DNA of 64,000 bases. It comes from Marivivens sp. (lineage in GTDB: Bacteria; Pseudomonadota; Alphaproteobacteria; Rhodobacterales; Rhodobacteraceae). The DNA lies in contig JAEPMR010000005.1 in NCBI GenBank assembly GCA_017643845.1, positions 1 to 64,000 of the forward strand, read 5' to 3'. Shown piece after piece: positions 24,873 through 37,273 of this stretch. Numbering within the stretch: position 1 is the stretch's first letter; each line of letters starts with the position of its first letter. The position numbers and the translations under genes were made by a program. The notes under the pieces are model-generated. The model was given only the letters and a program-made list of their open reading frames with translations, was not told the origin of the DNA and made no database searches.

Positions 24873-26063
24873 ATGTCCGATCAGAACCCTGTTTTCATCC
24901 CCGGCCCCACGAACATTCCTGACCGCCTGCGCCGCGCAATGATGGTCCAGACCCAAGACCACCGCGCACCGGATTTCGTTGAAACCTTCGCGCCGGTGCT
25001 GGAAAAATCAAAGCGCGTGTTCGGCACGACCCAAGGCACGGTCATCACCTTCCCCGCCAGCGGCACTGGCGGCTGGGAAGCAGCAATCAGCAACACGCTC
25101 TCCCCGGGCGACAAGGTCCTGATCGCCCGCTACGGCATGTTCTCGCATCGCTGGATTGATCTCTGCCAGCGCCACGGGCTCGATGTCGAAGTGATCGAGA
25201 CACCATGGGGTCAGGGTGCGCCCGCCGCCCGCTTCGAGGAGCGGCTCACAGCCGACAAGGAGCACGCGATCAAGGCTGTCCTCGTCACCCACAACGAAAC
25301 TGCCACCGGTGTGAAATCCGACATTGCCGCTGTCCGCGCCGCGATGGACGCTGCAAACCACCCTGCACTTCTGCTCGTCGATGCGGTGTCCTCGCTGGCC
25401 TCAATGCCCTTCGAGATGGACCAATGGGGCGTCGATATCTGTGTCTCCGGCAGTCAAAAGGGCTTTATGCTGGCGACAGGCATGGCCATTCTCGCCGTCA
25501 GCCCGAAGGCGCTCGCCGCGATGGAAAGCGCCAAGCTGCACCGCACTTTCTTCGATTTCCGCGATATGATGAAAGCGAACGCCACTGGCGGTTTCCCTTA
25601 CACGCCGCCCCTGCAGCTGATCTACGGTCTGCGCGAAAGCCTCGCAATGCTCGAAGAAGAAGGCTTGGAAAATGTCTATGCCCGCCACACGCATCTGGCC
25701 GAAGGTGTCCGCCAAGCGGTGCGCGCGTGGGGGCTGCGCCTGGTGGCGGAATCGCCCGATCTCTACTCCGATACGGTCAGCGCGATCTACGTGCCTGAAG
25801 GCTTCGACAGCAACGCCCTCACCGATCACGCCTTCCACCGCTATGGCGTGTCCTTTGGGATCGGCTTGGGCGAGATGAATGGCAAAGCGTTCCGCATCGG
25901 TCACCTTGGCAGCCTGACCGAGCCGATGGTGCTCTCCGGTCTGGCGACGATCGAAATGGCGATGGCCGATCTGGGCTATCCGATCCGCTTGGGCAGCGGC
26001 CTTGCCGCCGCACAGGAACATTTTCGTTCTGCCCACAGCATCCCGTCTCAATCCGCTGCCTGA
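24873..26063 (+). CDS. bhcA: L-aspartate:glyoxylate aminotransferase (beta-hydroxyaspartate cycle)
   Basis: The 396-residue class V aminotransferase resembles serine/alanine-glyoxylate aminotransferases: PGPTNIPDRLRRAM at the N-terminus, ASGTGGWEAAISN, the PLP-phosphate aspartate in LLLVDAVSSLAS, and Schiff-base lysine K196 in SGSQKGFML. In the cycle it transfers the amino group of aspartate to glyoxylate, giving glycine and oxaloacetate. The start at 24873 is set by AAAGGAGG about 8 bases upstream. It is the first gene of bhcABCD, and the four-gene order behind a divergent IclR gene makes the assignment strong. Confidence 0.95.
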   Translation: MSDQNPVFIPGPTNIPDRLRRAMMVQTQDHRAPDFVETFAPVLEKSKRVFGTTQGTVITFPASGTGGWEAAISNTLSPGDKVLIARYGMFSHRWIDLCQRHGLDVEVIETPWGQGAPAARFEERLTADKEHAIKAVLVTHNETATGVKSDIAAVRAAMDAANHPALLLVDAVSSLASMPFEMDQWGVDICVSGSQKGFMLATGMAILAVSPKALAAMESAKLHRTFFDFRDMMKANATGGFPYTPPLQLIYGLRESLAMLEEEGLENVYARHTHLAEGVRQAVRAWGLRLVAESPDLYSDTVSAIYVPEGFDSNALTDHAFHRYGVSFGIGLGEMNGKAFRIGHLGSLTEPMVLSGLATIEMAMADLGYPIRLGSGLAAAQEHFRSAHSIPSQSAA

Positions 26064-26072
26064 GGACCACCA

Positions 26073-27047
26073 ATGCTCGATATCAACACACCAGCCGAAA
26101 CGCTGACCATCGACGACATGCGCGCCGCGCATGAACGTATCAAACCGTATATCAACCGCACACCAGTTCTGCGGTCCCAGTACCTAGATGACCTCACCGG
26201 CGCTCAATTGTTCTTCAAATGCGAAAACTTTCAGGAAGCTGGCGCTTTCAAGGTGCGCGGCGCGTGTAATGCGGTCTTTGGCCTCAGTGACGAAGCCGCT
26301 GAAAAGGGGGTCTGCACCCATTCCTCCGGCAACCACGCGCTCTCGCTCAGCTATGCTGCCGGTCGGCGCGGCATTCCTTGCAATGTGGTGATGCCCCGTA
26401 CCGCGCCACAGGCCAAGAAGGATGCAGTTCGCCGTTACGGTGGCACGATCACCGAATGCGAACCGTCCACCACCTCACGCGAGGCGGTCTTCGCCGAAGT
26501 TCAGGCGCGGACGGGCGGTGAATTCGTCCACCCCTATAACGACCCGCGCGTGATCGCGGGGCAGGCCACCTGTTCGGCGGAACTCCTTGAACAGACCGGC
26601 GGCCTTGATGCCGTTGTGGCCCCCATCGGCGGCGGCGGCATGATCTCCGGCACCTGCCTGACGCTCTCGAACCTCGCGTCTGACACGGCCATCTACGCCG
26701 CTGAGCCGGAACAGGCCGACGACGCTTACCGCTCGTTCAAGGCGGGTCACATCATCGCTGATGATGCGCCCGACACCATCGCCGACGGGCTGAAAGTGCC
26801 GCTCAAGGAAAACACCTGGCATTTCGTCTCCCGCTACGTGACCGACATTCAAACGGCCAGCGAGCAGGAGATCATCGACGCGATGAAGATCACGTGGAAA
26901 TACCTGCGGATCGTCATGGAACCCAGCTGCGCAGTCCCGCTCGCTGTCATTCTCAAGAACCCCGACGCCTATCGCGGCAAGCGCGTTGGCGTGGTCATCA
27001 CCGGCGGCAACGTCGATCTGGACAAACTGCCTTGGATCAAAGGCTAG
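26073..27047 (+). CDS. bhcB: erythro-beta-hydroxyaspartate dehydratase
   Basis: The 324-residue fold-II PLP enzyme of the serine/threonine dehydratase family has its PLP lysine at K60 in AGAFKVRGA, a glycine loop GGGGMISG and a C-terminal GGNVDLDKLPW. In the beta-hydroxyaspartate cycle it removes water from the aldol product to give iminosuccinate. It begins 9 bases after bhcA and ends 11 bases before bhcC. On its own it would be called threonine dehydratase or serine racemase-like; the cluster context specifies the reaction. Confidence 0.93.
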   Translation: MLDINTPAETLTIDDMRAAHERIKPYINRTPVLRSQYLDDLTGAQLFFKCENFQEAGAFKVRGACNAVFGLSDEAAEKGVCTHSSGNHALSLSYAAGRRGIPCNVVMPRTAPQAKKDAVRRYGGTITECEPSTTSREAVFAEVQARTGGEFVHPYNDPRVIAGQATCSAELLEQTGGLDAVVAPIGGGGMISGTCLTLSNLASDTAIYAAEPEQADDAYRSFKAGHIIADDAPDTIADGLKVPLKENTWHFVSRYVTDIQTASEQEIIDAMKITWKYLRIVMEPSCAVPLAVILKNPDAYRGKRVGVVITGGNVDLDKLPWIKG

Positions 27048-27058
27048 GAGGAAGACCT

Positions 27059-28222
27059 ATGAAAGACACCACTGATTTTTCCGATCTCGAGGTTGGCTAT
27101 GATGTTCCCGCATTGCCGGGGATGGATGCAGCCGACATTCAAACACCCTGCCTCGTCCTTGATCTCGATGCACTCGAACGCAACATCAAGAAAATGGGCG
27201 ATTGGGCCAAGGCGCACGGCGTCCGTCACCGCGTGCACGGCAAGATGCACAAATCCGTCGATGTCGCGCTCTTGCAAGAGAAACTCGGCGGCTCCTGCGG
27301 CGTCTGCTGCCAGAAGGTCAGCGAGGCAGAGGTCTTTGCCCGTGGCGGCATCACGGACGTTCTGGTTTCCAATCAGGTCCGCGACCCGGCCAAGATCGAC
27401 CGTCTTGCCCGTCTGCCCAAGCTCGGCGCGCGCACGATCTGCTGCGTTGATGATCTGGCGAATATCGCTGACCTCTCTGCAGCCGCACAGCGTCATGGCA
27501 CCCAAATCGAATGCCTTGTCGAGATCGACTGCGGCGCGGGTCGCTGCGGTGTGACGCGCACCGCTGATGTTGTTGAAATCGCGCAGGCGATTGACGCAGC
27601 CGAGGGCCTGAAATTCGCAGGCATCCAAGCCTATCAGGGCGCGATGCAGCACCTCGACAGTTACGCCGACCGCAAAGCCAAGATCGAGATCGCCGTCGAG
27701 ATGGTGCGCGACGCCGTGAATGGCCTCGCCGCTGTCGGACTGGAATGCGATATCGTCGGCGGCGGCGGTACCGGCTCCTACTATTTCGAGGGCACTTCAG
27801 GCGTTTATAACGAACTGCAATGCGGCTCCTACGCTTTCATGGACGCCGATTACGGGCGCATCCTCGATGAGAACGGCAACCGGATCGACGATGGTGAATG
27901 GGAGAACGCGCTCTTCATCCTCACCAGCGTCATGAGCCACGCCAAGGCCGAGAAAGCCATCGTTGATGCAGGGCTGAAGGCACAATCCGTCGATAGCGGC
28001 TTGCCGGTGATCTACGGGCGCACGGATGTGAAATACATCAAATGCTCTGACGAGCACGGCGTCGTCGAAGACCCGAACGGTGTGTTGAAGGTGAACGACA
28101 AGCTCAAGCTCGTTCCCGGTCACTGTGACCCCACATGCAATGTGCATGATTGGTATGTCGGCGTGCGCGGCGATAAGGTCGAGACGCTCTGGCCCGTATC
28201 CGCACGCGGAAAGGCCTACTGA
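27059..28222 (+). CDS. bhcC: beta-hydroxyaspartate aldolase
   Basis: The 387-residue protein is a fold-III PLP enzyme of the D-threonine aldolase family. The PLP lysine is K62 in VHGKMHKS, and the C-terminal metal-binding segment LVPGHCDPTCNVHDW contains the conserved His and Cys of metal-dependent D-threonine aldolases. It condenses glycine with glyoxylate to beta-hydroxyaspartate, the carbon-carbon bond-forming step of the cycle. TAGGAGGAAG precedes the ATG at 27059; an extended upstream frame is only the shadow of bhcB. It shares one base with the start of bhcD. Confidence 0.94.
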   Translation: MKDTTDFSDLEVGYDVPALPGMDAADIQTPCLVLDLDALERNIKKMGDWAKAHGVRHRVHGKMHKSVDVALLQEKLGGSCGVCCQKVSEAEVFARGGITDVLVSNQVRDPAKIDRLARLPKLGARTICCVDDLANIADLSAAAQRHGTQIECLVEIDCGAGRCGVTRTADVVEIAQAIDAAEGLKFAGIQAYQGAMQHLDSYADRKAKIEIAVEMVRDAVNGLAAVGLECDIVGGGGTGSYYFEGTSGVYNELQCGSYAFMDADYGRILDENGNRIDDGEWENALFILTSVMSHAKAEKAIVDAGLKAQSVDSGLPVIYGRTDVKYIKCSDEHGVVEDPNGVLKVNDKLKLVPGHCDPTCNVHDWYVGVRGDKVETLWPVSARGKAY

Positions 28223-29196
28223 TGCCTGAGATCTTGATTGTAGGAGAGGACATTTGCCAGCAGGTCGTCAGCCGCTCCGACGCATTTGCCGCTGTCGAGA
28301 ACGTGTTTGCGGCGATGGCGCAGGGTGACGCGTGGAACTTTCCCGTCGTGCGCGAGGCACTCGGCCACGCAGACGCGCTCTACGGCTTTAAATCCGGTTT
28401 TGATCGGGCGGGCATGGCGCTTGGCGTCAAATCCGGCGGATACTGGCCGGGGAACATGGCGAAGGGACTGACCAACCACCAGTCGACGGTCTTCCTGTTT
28501 GACCCCGATACCGGACAGCTCTCCGCGCTCGTAGGCGGCAATTACCTCACTGCTGTGCGCACGGCAGCGTCGTCTGCGGTTTCCATCGACCATCTTGCGC
28601 GCAAAGACGCCCGCGTTCTGGGCATGGTCGGGGCAGGGCATCAGTCCACCTTTCAGCTGCGCGCCGCCGCCGAGCAGCGTGAGTTTGACAAGGTCGTCGC
28701 ATGGAATCCCCATCCCGACATGCTGCCCAAGCTGGGCGTCGTGGCCGAAGAACTGGGTCTGCCGTTCGAAGCGGTCACGCGAGAGGAGCTTGGCGCACAG
28801 GCGGATGTGATCATCACCATCACCTCAGCCTTCGAACCTCTCTTGATGGCGGATTGGATCAAGCCCGGCACCCATATCGCCTGCATGGGCACCGATACCG
28901 TCGGCAAGCAAGAGGTCGATCCAGCCATTGTCGCCCGCGCAACCGTCTTTACCGATGAGGTGGCCCAGAGCATCACTTTGGGAGAAGCGCAGCACGCGGT
29001 TCAAGCCGGGTTGATCACAGCAAGTGACATCACGCCCATCGGCAAGGTGATCAACGGCGATCATGCAGGTCGCCAGTCAGAGGACGAGATTACCCTCTTC
29101 GACGGGACCGGCGTGGGCTTGCAGGATCTCGCCGTCGCGCAGGTCGCGGCCCGCGTCGCACGCGAGCGTGGCTTGGCAGGCATCACACAGCTTTAA
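28222..29196 (+). CDS. bhcD: Iminosuccinate reductase
   Basis: The 324-residue protein belongs to the ornithine cyclodeaminase/mu-crystallin family: GGNYLTAVRTAASSAVSI, the Rossmann motif LGMVGAGHQSTFQL, then TDEVAQSITLGEAQHAV. In the cycle it reduces iminosuccinate to L-aspartate with NAD(P)H, regenerating the amino donor for BhcA. Its ATG overlaps the bhcC stop, so translation is coupled. It completes the four enzymes that convert two glyoxylate to oxaloacetate without carbon loss. Outside this context it could be mistaken for ornithine cyclodeaminase. Confidence 0.94.
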   Translation: MPEILIVGEDICQQVVSRSDAFAAVENVFAAMAQGDAWNFPVVREALGHADALYGFKSGFDRAGMALGVKSGGYWPGNMAKGLTNHQSTVFLFDPDTGQLSALVGGNYLTAVRTAASSAVSIDHLARKDARVLGMVGAGHQSTFQLRAAAEQREFDKVVAWNPHPDMLPKLGVVAEELGLPFEAVTREELGAQADVIITITSAFEPLLMADWIKPGTHIACMGTDTVGKQEVDPAIVARATVFTDEVAQSITLGEAQHAVQAGLITASDITPIGKVINGDHAGRQSEDEITLFDGTGVGLQDLAVAQVAARVARERGLAGITQL

Positions 29197-29211
29197 TCAC
29201 AGGTGCGGTGG

Positions 29212-29511
29212 TCAGCTCTTGCTCAGAAGCGTCCGCCGCGCCTCATAATCCTCAGGGTCGATCTCGCCTCGCGCCAGTCGCATGTCCAGCTCGTCCAGCG
29301 CCGATGGTCCTTTTTCCTCGGGTCGCCCCATGCTCGGGCGAAAGATCACATAGGCGCAGCAGACAATTGCGGCGAGCACGATCAGCCAGACAAATGGCCC
29401 CATGAACCAGCCGCCATAGCCATGCATATGCGATCCATAGGTTCCGTCTGGGTCCGCCAGCGCGAGAGTGGGCGCAATCAGCGCAGCGGAAGATATCAGT
29501 AGCGGTTTCAC
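29212..29511 (-). CDS. Small exported or membrane SHOCT-domain protein
   Basis: The 99-residue protein starts at GTG 29511 because AGGAG (29523-29519) lies 7 bases upstream; an in-frame ATG at 29529 has no such site. It has an N-terminal signal (MKPLLISSAALIAPTLALA), a Gly/His/Tyr-rich stretch (GSHMHGYGGW) and one membrane helix (FVWLIVLAAIVCCAYVIF). The C-terminal SHOCT motif (LDELDMRLARGEIDPEDYEARR) is about 25 residues long. SHOCT is a short oligomerisation element of unclear function. A consensus FNR box and -10 lie upstream, so it is probably induced under low oxygen. It is 15 bases from convergent bhcD. Confidence 0.78.
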   Translation of the reverse strand: MKPLLISSAALIAPTLALADPDGTYGSHMHGYGGWFMGPFVWLIVLAAIVCCAYVIFRPSMGRPEEKGPSALDELDMRLARGEIDPEDYEARRTLLSKS

Positions 29512-29529
29512 GTCAGCACTCCTGTTCAT

Positions 29530-29578
29530 CTGAGCTCAGATTACACTAAGAAACCCATCCCGATTTGATCGTGATCAA
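29530..29578 (-). promoter_or_regulatory. FNR/FnrL-dependent promoter of the SHOCT-domain gene
   Basis: A perfect FNR box, TTGAT-CGTG-ATCAA, occupies 29565-29578 with its centre at 29571.5. On the minus strand a -10 element TAATCT lies at 29543-29538, predicting a start near 29530. That places the box at about -41.5, the standard class II FNR activation position. The resulting leader of about 19 bases carries the AGGAG ribosome binding site for the GTG at 29511. All parts fit one another. Confidence 0.75.
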
Positions 29579-29582
29579 CCGC

Positions 29583-31340
29583 TCACGCAGCTGTGACAAT
29601 CGGGGCGCTGTCCTTTGCAGGCAGGATATCGGTCAGCGCAGCCATCGCGTCGTATTGCGAGAGGAACACTTCACCCGTCAGATCGTCAAGGAAATGCGAG
29701 CGCTTCAGCCGGTCCATCACCGGCCCTTTCACTTCCGAAAGGTGTAGTTTGATCCCGATCTCGCCCAGCCGCGTGTTGATCGCCTCAAGGCTTTCGAGCG
29801 CGGACATATCCACCTCGTTCACCGCCGAGAACATCAGCACGACGTTCCGCACAGGGCAATCCTGCAACACGCGATTGTAAAGGTGATCCTCCAGATACCG
29901 CGCATTAGCGAAATAGAGGCTCTCGTCGATGCGGATGGTCAAAAGGCTGGCGTCGGTCCGCACGGCATGGCGCTTGATGTTGCGGAAATGCTGCGTCCCT
30001 TCTACGAGTCCCACCTCCGCGATATGCGGGCGCGATGTTTTGTAAAGGTAGAGCAGGATCGACAGGATCACCCCTGCCGAAACACCGATCTCGACACCAA
30101 AGCCAAGCGTGAGCGCGATTGTCGTCGCCACCGCCATGAAGTCCTTCTTCGAATAGCCCCAAGCCCGCTTCAGGATGCCCAGATCAACAAGGCTCAGCAC
30201 CGCCACGATGATCGTTGCGGCAAGCGTGGCTTTCGGCAGGAAATAGACCAGCGGCGTCAGCGCCACTGCCGCAATCGCAAGCCCCACAGCGGTGAAGGCC
30301 CCCGCCGCAGGCGTCTCTGCGCCCGCGTCGAAATTGACCACCGAACGGGAGAAGCCACCCGTCACCGGAAAGCCGCCGGTAAACGCCGCGCCGATATTTG
30401 CCGCGCCCAAACCGATCAGCTCCTGATCCGGCGTGATCCGCTGGCGCTTCTTGGCCGCCAGAGTTTGTGCCACGGAAATGGATTCCACGAACCCGATGAT
30501 TGAAATGAGCAGGGCGGGGACGAAAAGCGCCGAAATCAGATCAGGCGAGAAATCCGGCATCGTCAGCGGCGGCAGGCTTTGTGGCACATCGCCGACGATC
30601 TTCACACCGCTTTCGGCCAGATTGAATCCCCAGACGGCCAGAGTCGTAGCCACCACAGCCGCGACCGGCCCCGCTTTCGTCGCAACATCTGCCATTTTCG
30701 GCGATACGCCGATCCCTCGCAGCAGAGGTTTCAAACCCTTGCGTACCCAGAACAGGAAAGCCGTCGCTCCAGCCCCGAGCATGACGGTGTAGATGTTGAT
30801 CTGGTCCAGCCCGTGTAGCAGGCTCTCCAGCAGTTCCGGCAATGTATGGCCGTGGGTTTTAATCCCTAGAATATGTCCCAGCTGGCTCGCCGCAATCAGG
30901 ATGCCAGAGGCCGTGATGAAACCGGCAATGACAGGGTGCGACAGGAAATTCGCGAGAAACCCGAGCCTCAGGAACCCCATTGCCAATAGGATCGCGCCCG
31001 ATAGGGCAGCAAGCGTCAGTGCCGCCATCGCGTAGCCCATCGTGCCGCTTTCAGCGACATTGCCAATCGCGGCAGCCGTCATCAGCGACACCACAGCGAC
31101 CGGCCCCACCGCCAGCGCACGGCTGGTGCCGAATATCGCGTAGAGCACAATCGGGACGATCGAGGCATAGATACCGGCCTCTGGCGGCAGCCCTGCCAGC
31201 AATGCATAGGCCAGTGACTGCGGCACCAGCATGATCGTGACGATCACCGCCGCGATCAGGTCATTGGAAAACGCGGTGCGATTGTACTGACGACCCCAGT
31301 CAAGGATTGGCAGATAACGGGCGATTGGGCGGGGCAACAT
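29583..31340 (-). CDS. SulP-family inorganic anion transporter
   Basis: The 585-residue membrane protein has about a dozen hydrophobic segments, the SulP signature near the N-terminus (LVPQSLAYALLAGLPPEAG) and a C-terminal cytoplasmic STAS domain (about residues 450-570, IRIDESLYFANARYLEDH). SulP proteins carry sulfate, bicarbonate or other anions. Here the upstream genes encode a rhodanese-like protein and a Blh persulfide dioxygenase-like enzyme. A role in exporting or importing sulfur oxyanions produced from sulfide is therefore likely but inferred. It is 90 bases downstream of the rhodanese-like gene, across a strong palindrome. Confidence 0.9.
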   Translation of the reverse strand: MLPRPIARYLPILDWGRQYNRTAFSNDLIAAVIVTIMLVPQSLAYALLAGLPPEAGIYASIVPIVLYAIFGTSRALAVGPVAVVSLMTAAAIGNVAESGTMGYAMAALTLAALSGAILLAMGFLRLGFLANFLSHPVIAGFITASGILIAASQLGHILGIKTHGHTLPELLESLLHGLDQINIYTVMLGAGATAFLFWVRKGLKPLLRGIGVSPKMADVATKAGPVAAVVATTLAVWGFNLAESGVKIVGDVPQSLPPLTMPDFSPDLISALFVPALLISIIGFVESISVAQTLAAKKRQRITPDQELIGLGAANIGAAFTGGFPVTGGFSRSVVNFDAGAETPAAGAFTAVGLAIAAVALTPLVYFLPKATLAATIIVAVLSLVDLGILKRAWGYSKKDFMAVATTIALTLGFGVEIGVSAGVILSILLYLYKTSRPHIAEVGLVEGTQHFRNIKRHAVRTDASLLTIRIDESLYFANARYLEDHLYNRVLQDCPVRNVVLMFSAVNEVDMSALESLEAINTRLGEIGIKLHLSEVKGPVMDRLKRSHFLDDLTGEVFLSQYDAMAALTDILPAKDSAPIVTAA

Positions 31341-31376
31341 CGGAATATGTCCTGTCTGTCAGGCAAATGGAACCCG

Positions 31377-31400
31377 TGGCCGGAAGCGCGCTTCCGGCCA
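31377..31400. repeat. Perfect 24-base palindrome between the rhodanese-like gene and sulP
   Basis: TGGCCGGAAGCG is followed directly by its exact reverse complement CGCTTCCGGCCA. As RNA it would form a stable hairpin with a minimal loop. No T run follows on the minus strand, so it is more likely an RNA-processing or stability element within the operon than a simple intrinsic terminator. Confidence 0.6.
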
Positions 31401-31430
31401 TCGGTCGGTCATCGGTAGAAAGAATGCGGC

Positions 31431-31766
31431 CTAGGCGATATTCACTGCCTGCTGCCACAGGATCGAACTGCGGTTGCCTGTCCGGCAATAGGCCAGCACC
31501 TTGCCCTCGGCCCCTTTGAGCACATCGGCGAAGGCCGGAATTTCCGTTCCGGTCAGGCCCGCCGGCGACATGGGGATATAATGGGCCGCAAGCCCATGTT
31601 CCTTGCAGGCTGCCTCGATCTCGGCCCACGGCGTCTGATCAAAGCTTTCGCCGTCGGGACGGTTGCAAATCACCGTCTCGAAACCTTGTGCCGCAAATTC
31701 GGCCACGTCAGCGGTTGTGATCTGGCCGCAAACGGACACTTGATCGCTCAGTTGGGTCAGGGTCAT
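31431..31766 (-). CDS. TIGR01244-type rhodanese/phosphatase-like protein
   Basis: The 111-residue protein has a dual-specificity-phosphatase-like fold. Its active-site loop is CRTGNRS, with C94 as nucleophile and R99 as anion-binding arginine. This family is usually annotated as a sulfur transferase or Blh-associated protein. It starts MTLTQLSDQVSVCGQI. It lies 24 bases downstream of the blh-like gene on the same strand, a pairing often seen in sulfide-detoxification operons. Whether it moves persulfide sulfur or is a phosphatase cannot be settled from sequence. Confidence 0.85.
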   Translation of the reverse strand: MTLTQLSDQVSVCGQITTADVAEFAAQGFETVICNRPDGESFDQTPWAEIEAACKEHGLAAHYIPMSPAGLTGTEIPAFADVLKGAEGKVLAYCRTGNRSSILWQQAVNIA

Positions 31767-31790
31767 TTCAACTCTCTCCTTCGCCCGCGA

Positions 31791-32663
31791 TCAAAGCCCG
31801 TTCACCGGCACTTTAAGCATCGGCCGTCCGTCCTTGTCCGTGGGAATCTCACCTGCGCGCATATTCACCTGTAGCGACGGAATGATCAACTTCGGCATAT
31901 CAAGCTGTGCATCACGCTCGGTGCGGAATTTCACGAACTCTTCCTTGGTTTTGCCGGCACCCACATGGATGTTGTGCTCTTTTTCTTCGGCCACCGTGGT
32001 CTCCCACTGGATGTCGCGCCCGTTCGGACCATAATCATGACACATGAACAGCCGTGTATCATCCGGCAGTGCCAGAACGCGCTGGATGCTGTCATAAAGG
32101 ACACCCGCATCGCCGCCTGGGAAGTCCGCGCGCGCAGAGCCGCCATCAGGCATGAACAGCGTATCACCCACAAAGGCCGCGTCACCGATGACATGCGTCA
32201 TACAGGCGGGTGTGTGGCCCGGCGTGTGGATTGCATAGGCTTTCAGATTGCCGATCTCGTAGGTATCGCCTTCGACAAACAACCGGTCGAACTGCGAACC
32301 GTCGCGCTGGAATTCCGTGCCCTCGTTGAACACTTTTCCAAACACGTCCTGCACGATCTTGATGTTTTCACCGACGCCGATCTTCCCGCCAAGCCGTTCC
32401 TGAATGTAGGGGGCGGCCGAGAGGTGATCCGCATGGACGTGGGTCTCAATCTGCCATTCGAGTTTGAGACCGTTGTCTTCGATGTATTTAATGATTTCGT
32501 CGGCGTTGTCATAGGTGATCCGGCCGGCCGCGTAGTCAATGTCCATCACGGAATCGATCACCGCGCAGGAATTGCTTTCCGGGTCTTTCACGACATAGCT
32601 GATCGTGTTGGTCGCCGGATCGAAGAACGCTTTGACGTCGGGGCGTTGTCTAGTCTCTGCCAT
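31791..32663 (-). CDS. blh: Blh-type MBL-fold persulfide dioxygenase-like protein
   Basis: The 290-residue metallo-beta-lactamase protein resembles ETHE1/Blh persulfide dioxygenases, which oxidise glutathione persulfide to sulfite with mononuclear iron. Motif HVHADH gives H75, H77, D79 and H80; HTPGHTPACM and the C-terminal CHDY carry further ligands. The start at 32663 (MAETRQRPD) is preferred because GGAG lies 6 bases before it. In-frame starts at 32675 and 32681 lack a ribosome binding site. It heads blh - rhodanese-like - sulP. The ArsR-type BigR/SqrR regulator that often accompanies it is not in the window. Confidence 0.88.
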   Translation of the reverse strand: MAETRQRPDVKAFFDPATNTISYVVKDPESNSCAVIDSVMDIDYAAGRITYDNADEIIKYIEDNGLKLEWQIETHVHADHLSAAPYIQERLGGKIGVGENIKIVQDVFGKVFNEGTEFQRDGSQFDRLFVEGDTYEIGNLKAYAIHTPGHTPACMTHVIGDAAFVGDTLFMPDGGSARADFPGGDAGVLYDSIQRVLALPDDTRLFMCHDYGPNGRDIQWETTVAEEKEHNIHVGAGKTKEEFVKFRTERDAQLDMPKLIIPSLQVNMRAGEIPTDKDGRPMLKVPVNGL

Positions 32664-32706
32664 TTTTGTCTCCATTTTCACGCCGGCCGGACCGGGACGC
32701 TTTCAA

Positions 32707-32726
32707 ACATTTCGATTTTCTAATGT
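32707..32726. promoter_or_regulatory. Candidate operator in the blh / FAA-hydrolase divergent region
   Basis: An inverted repeat ACATT-N10-AATGT lies at 32707-32726, about 45-65 bases upstream of the blh start and 120 bases upstream of the divergent FAA hydrolase. The arms and spacing resemble short dyads bound by ArsR-type persulfide sensors such as BigR/SqrR, but no such regulator gene is present here. The call is tentative. Confidence 0.3.
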
Positions 32727-32845
32727 ATGGGGTTGCGAGGATCGGATGTCAACACCATCGCCTGCAGATTTCTCTCAAATCACTTGCGCCTCTGGCTTCC
32801 GGGCAGCCCGACGCATATGAACGTTACGTCATACCTGAGGATACC

Positions 32846-37272
<4,427 letters not shown>

Positions 37273-37273
<1 letters not shown>

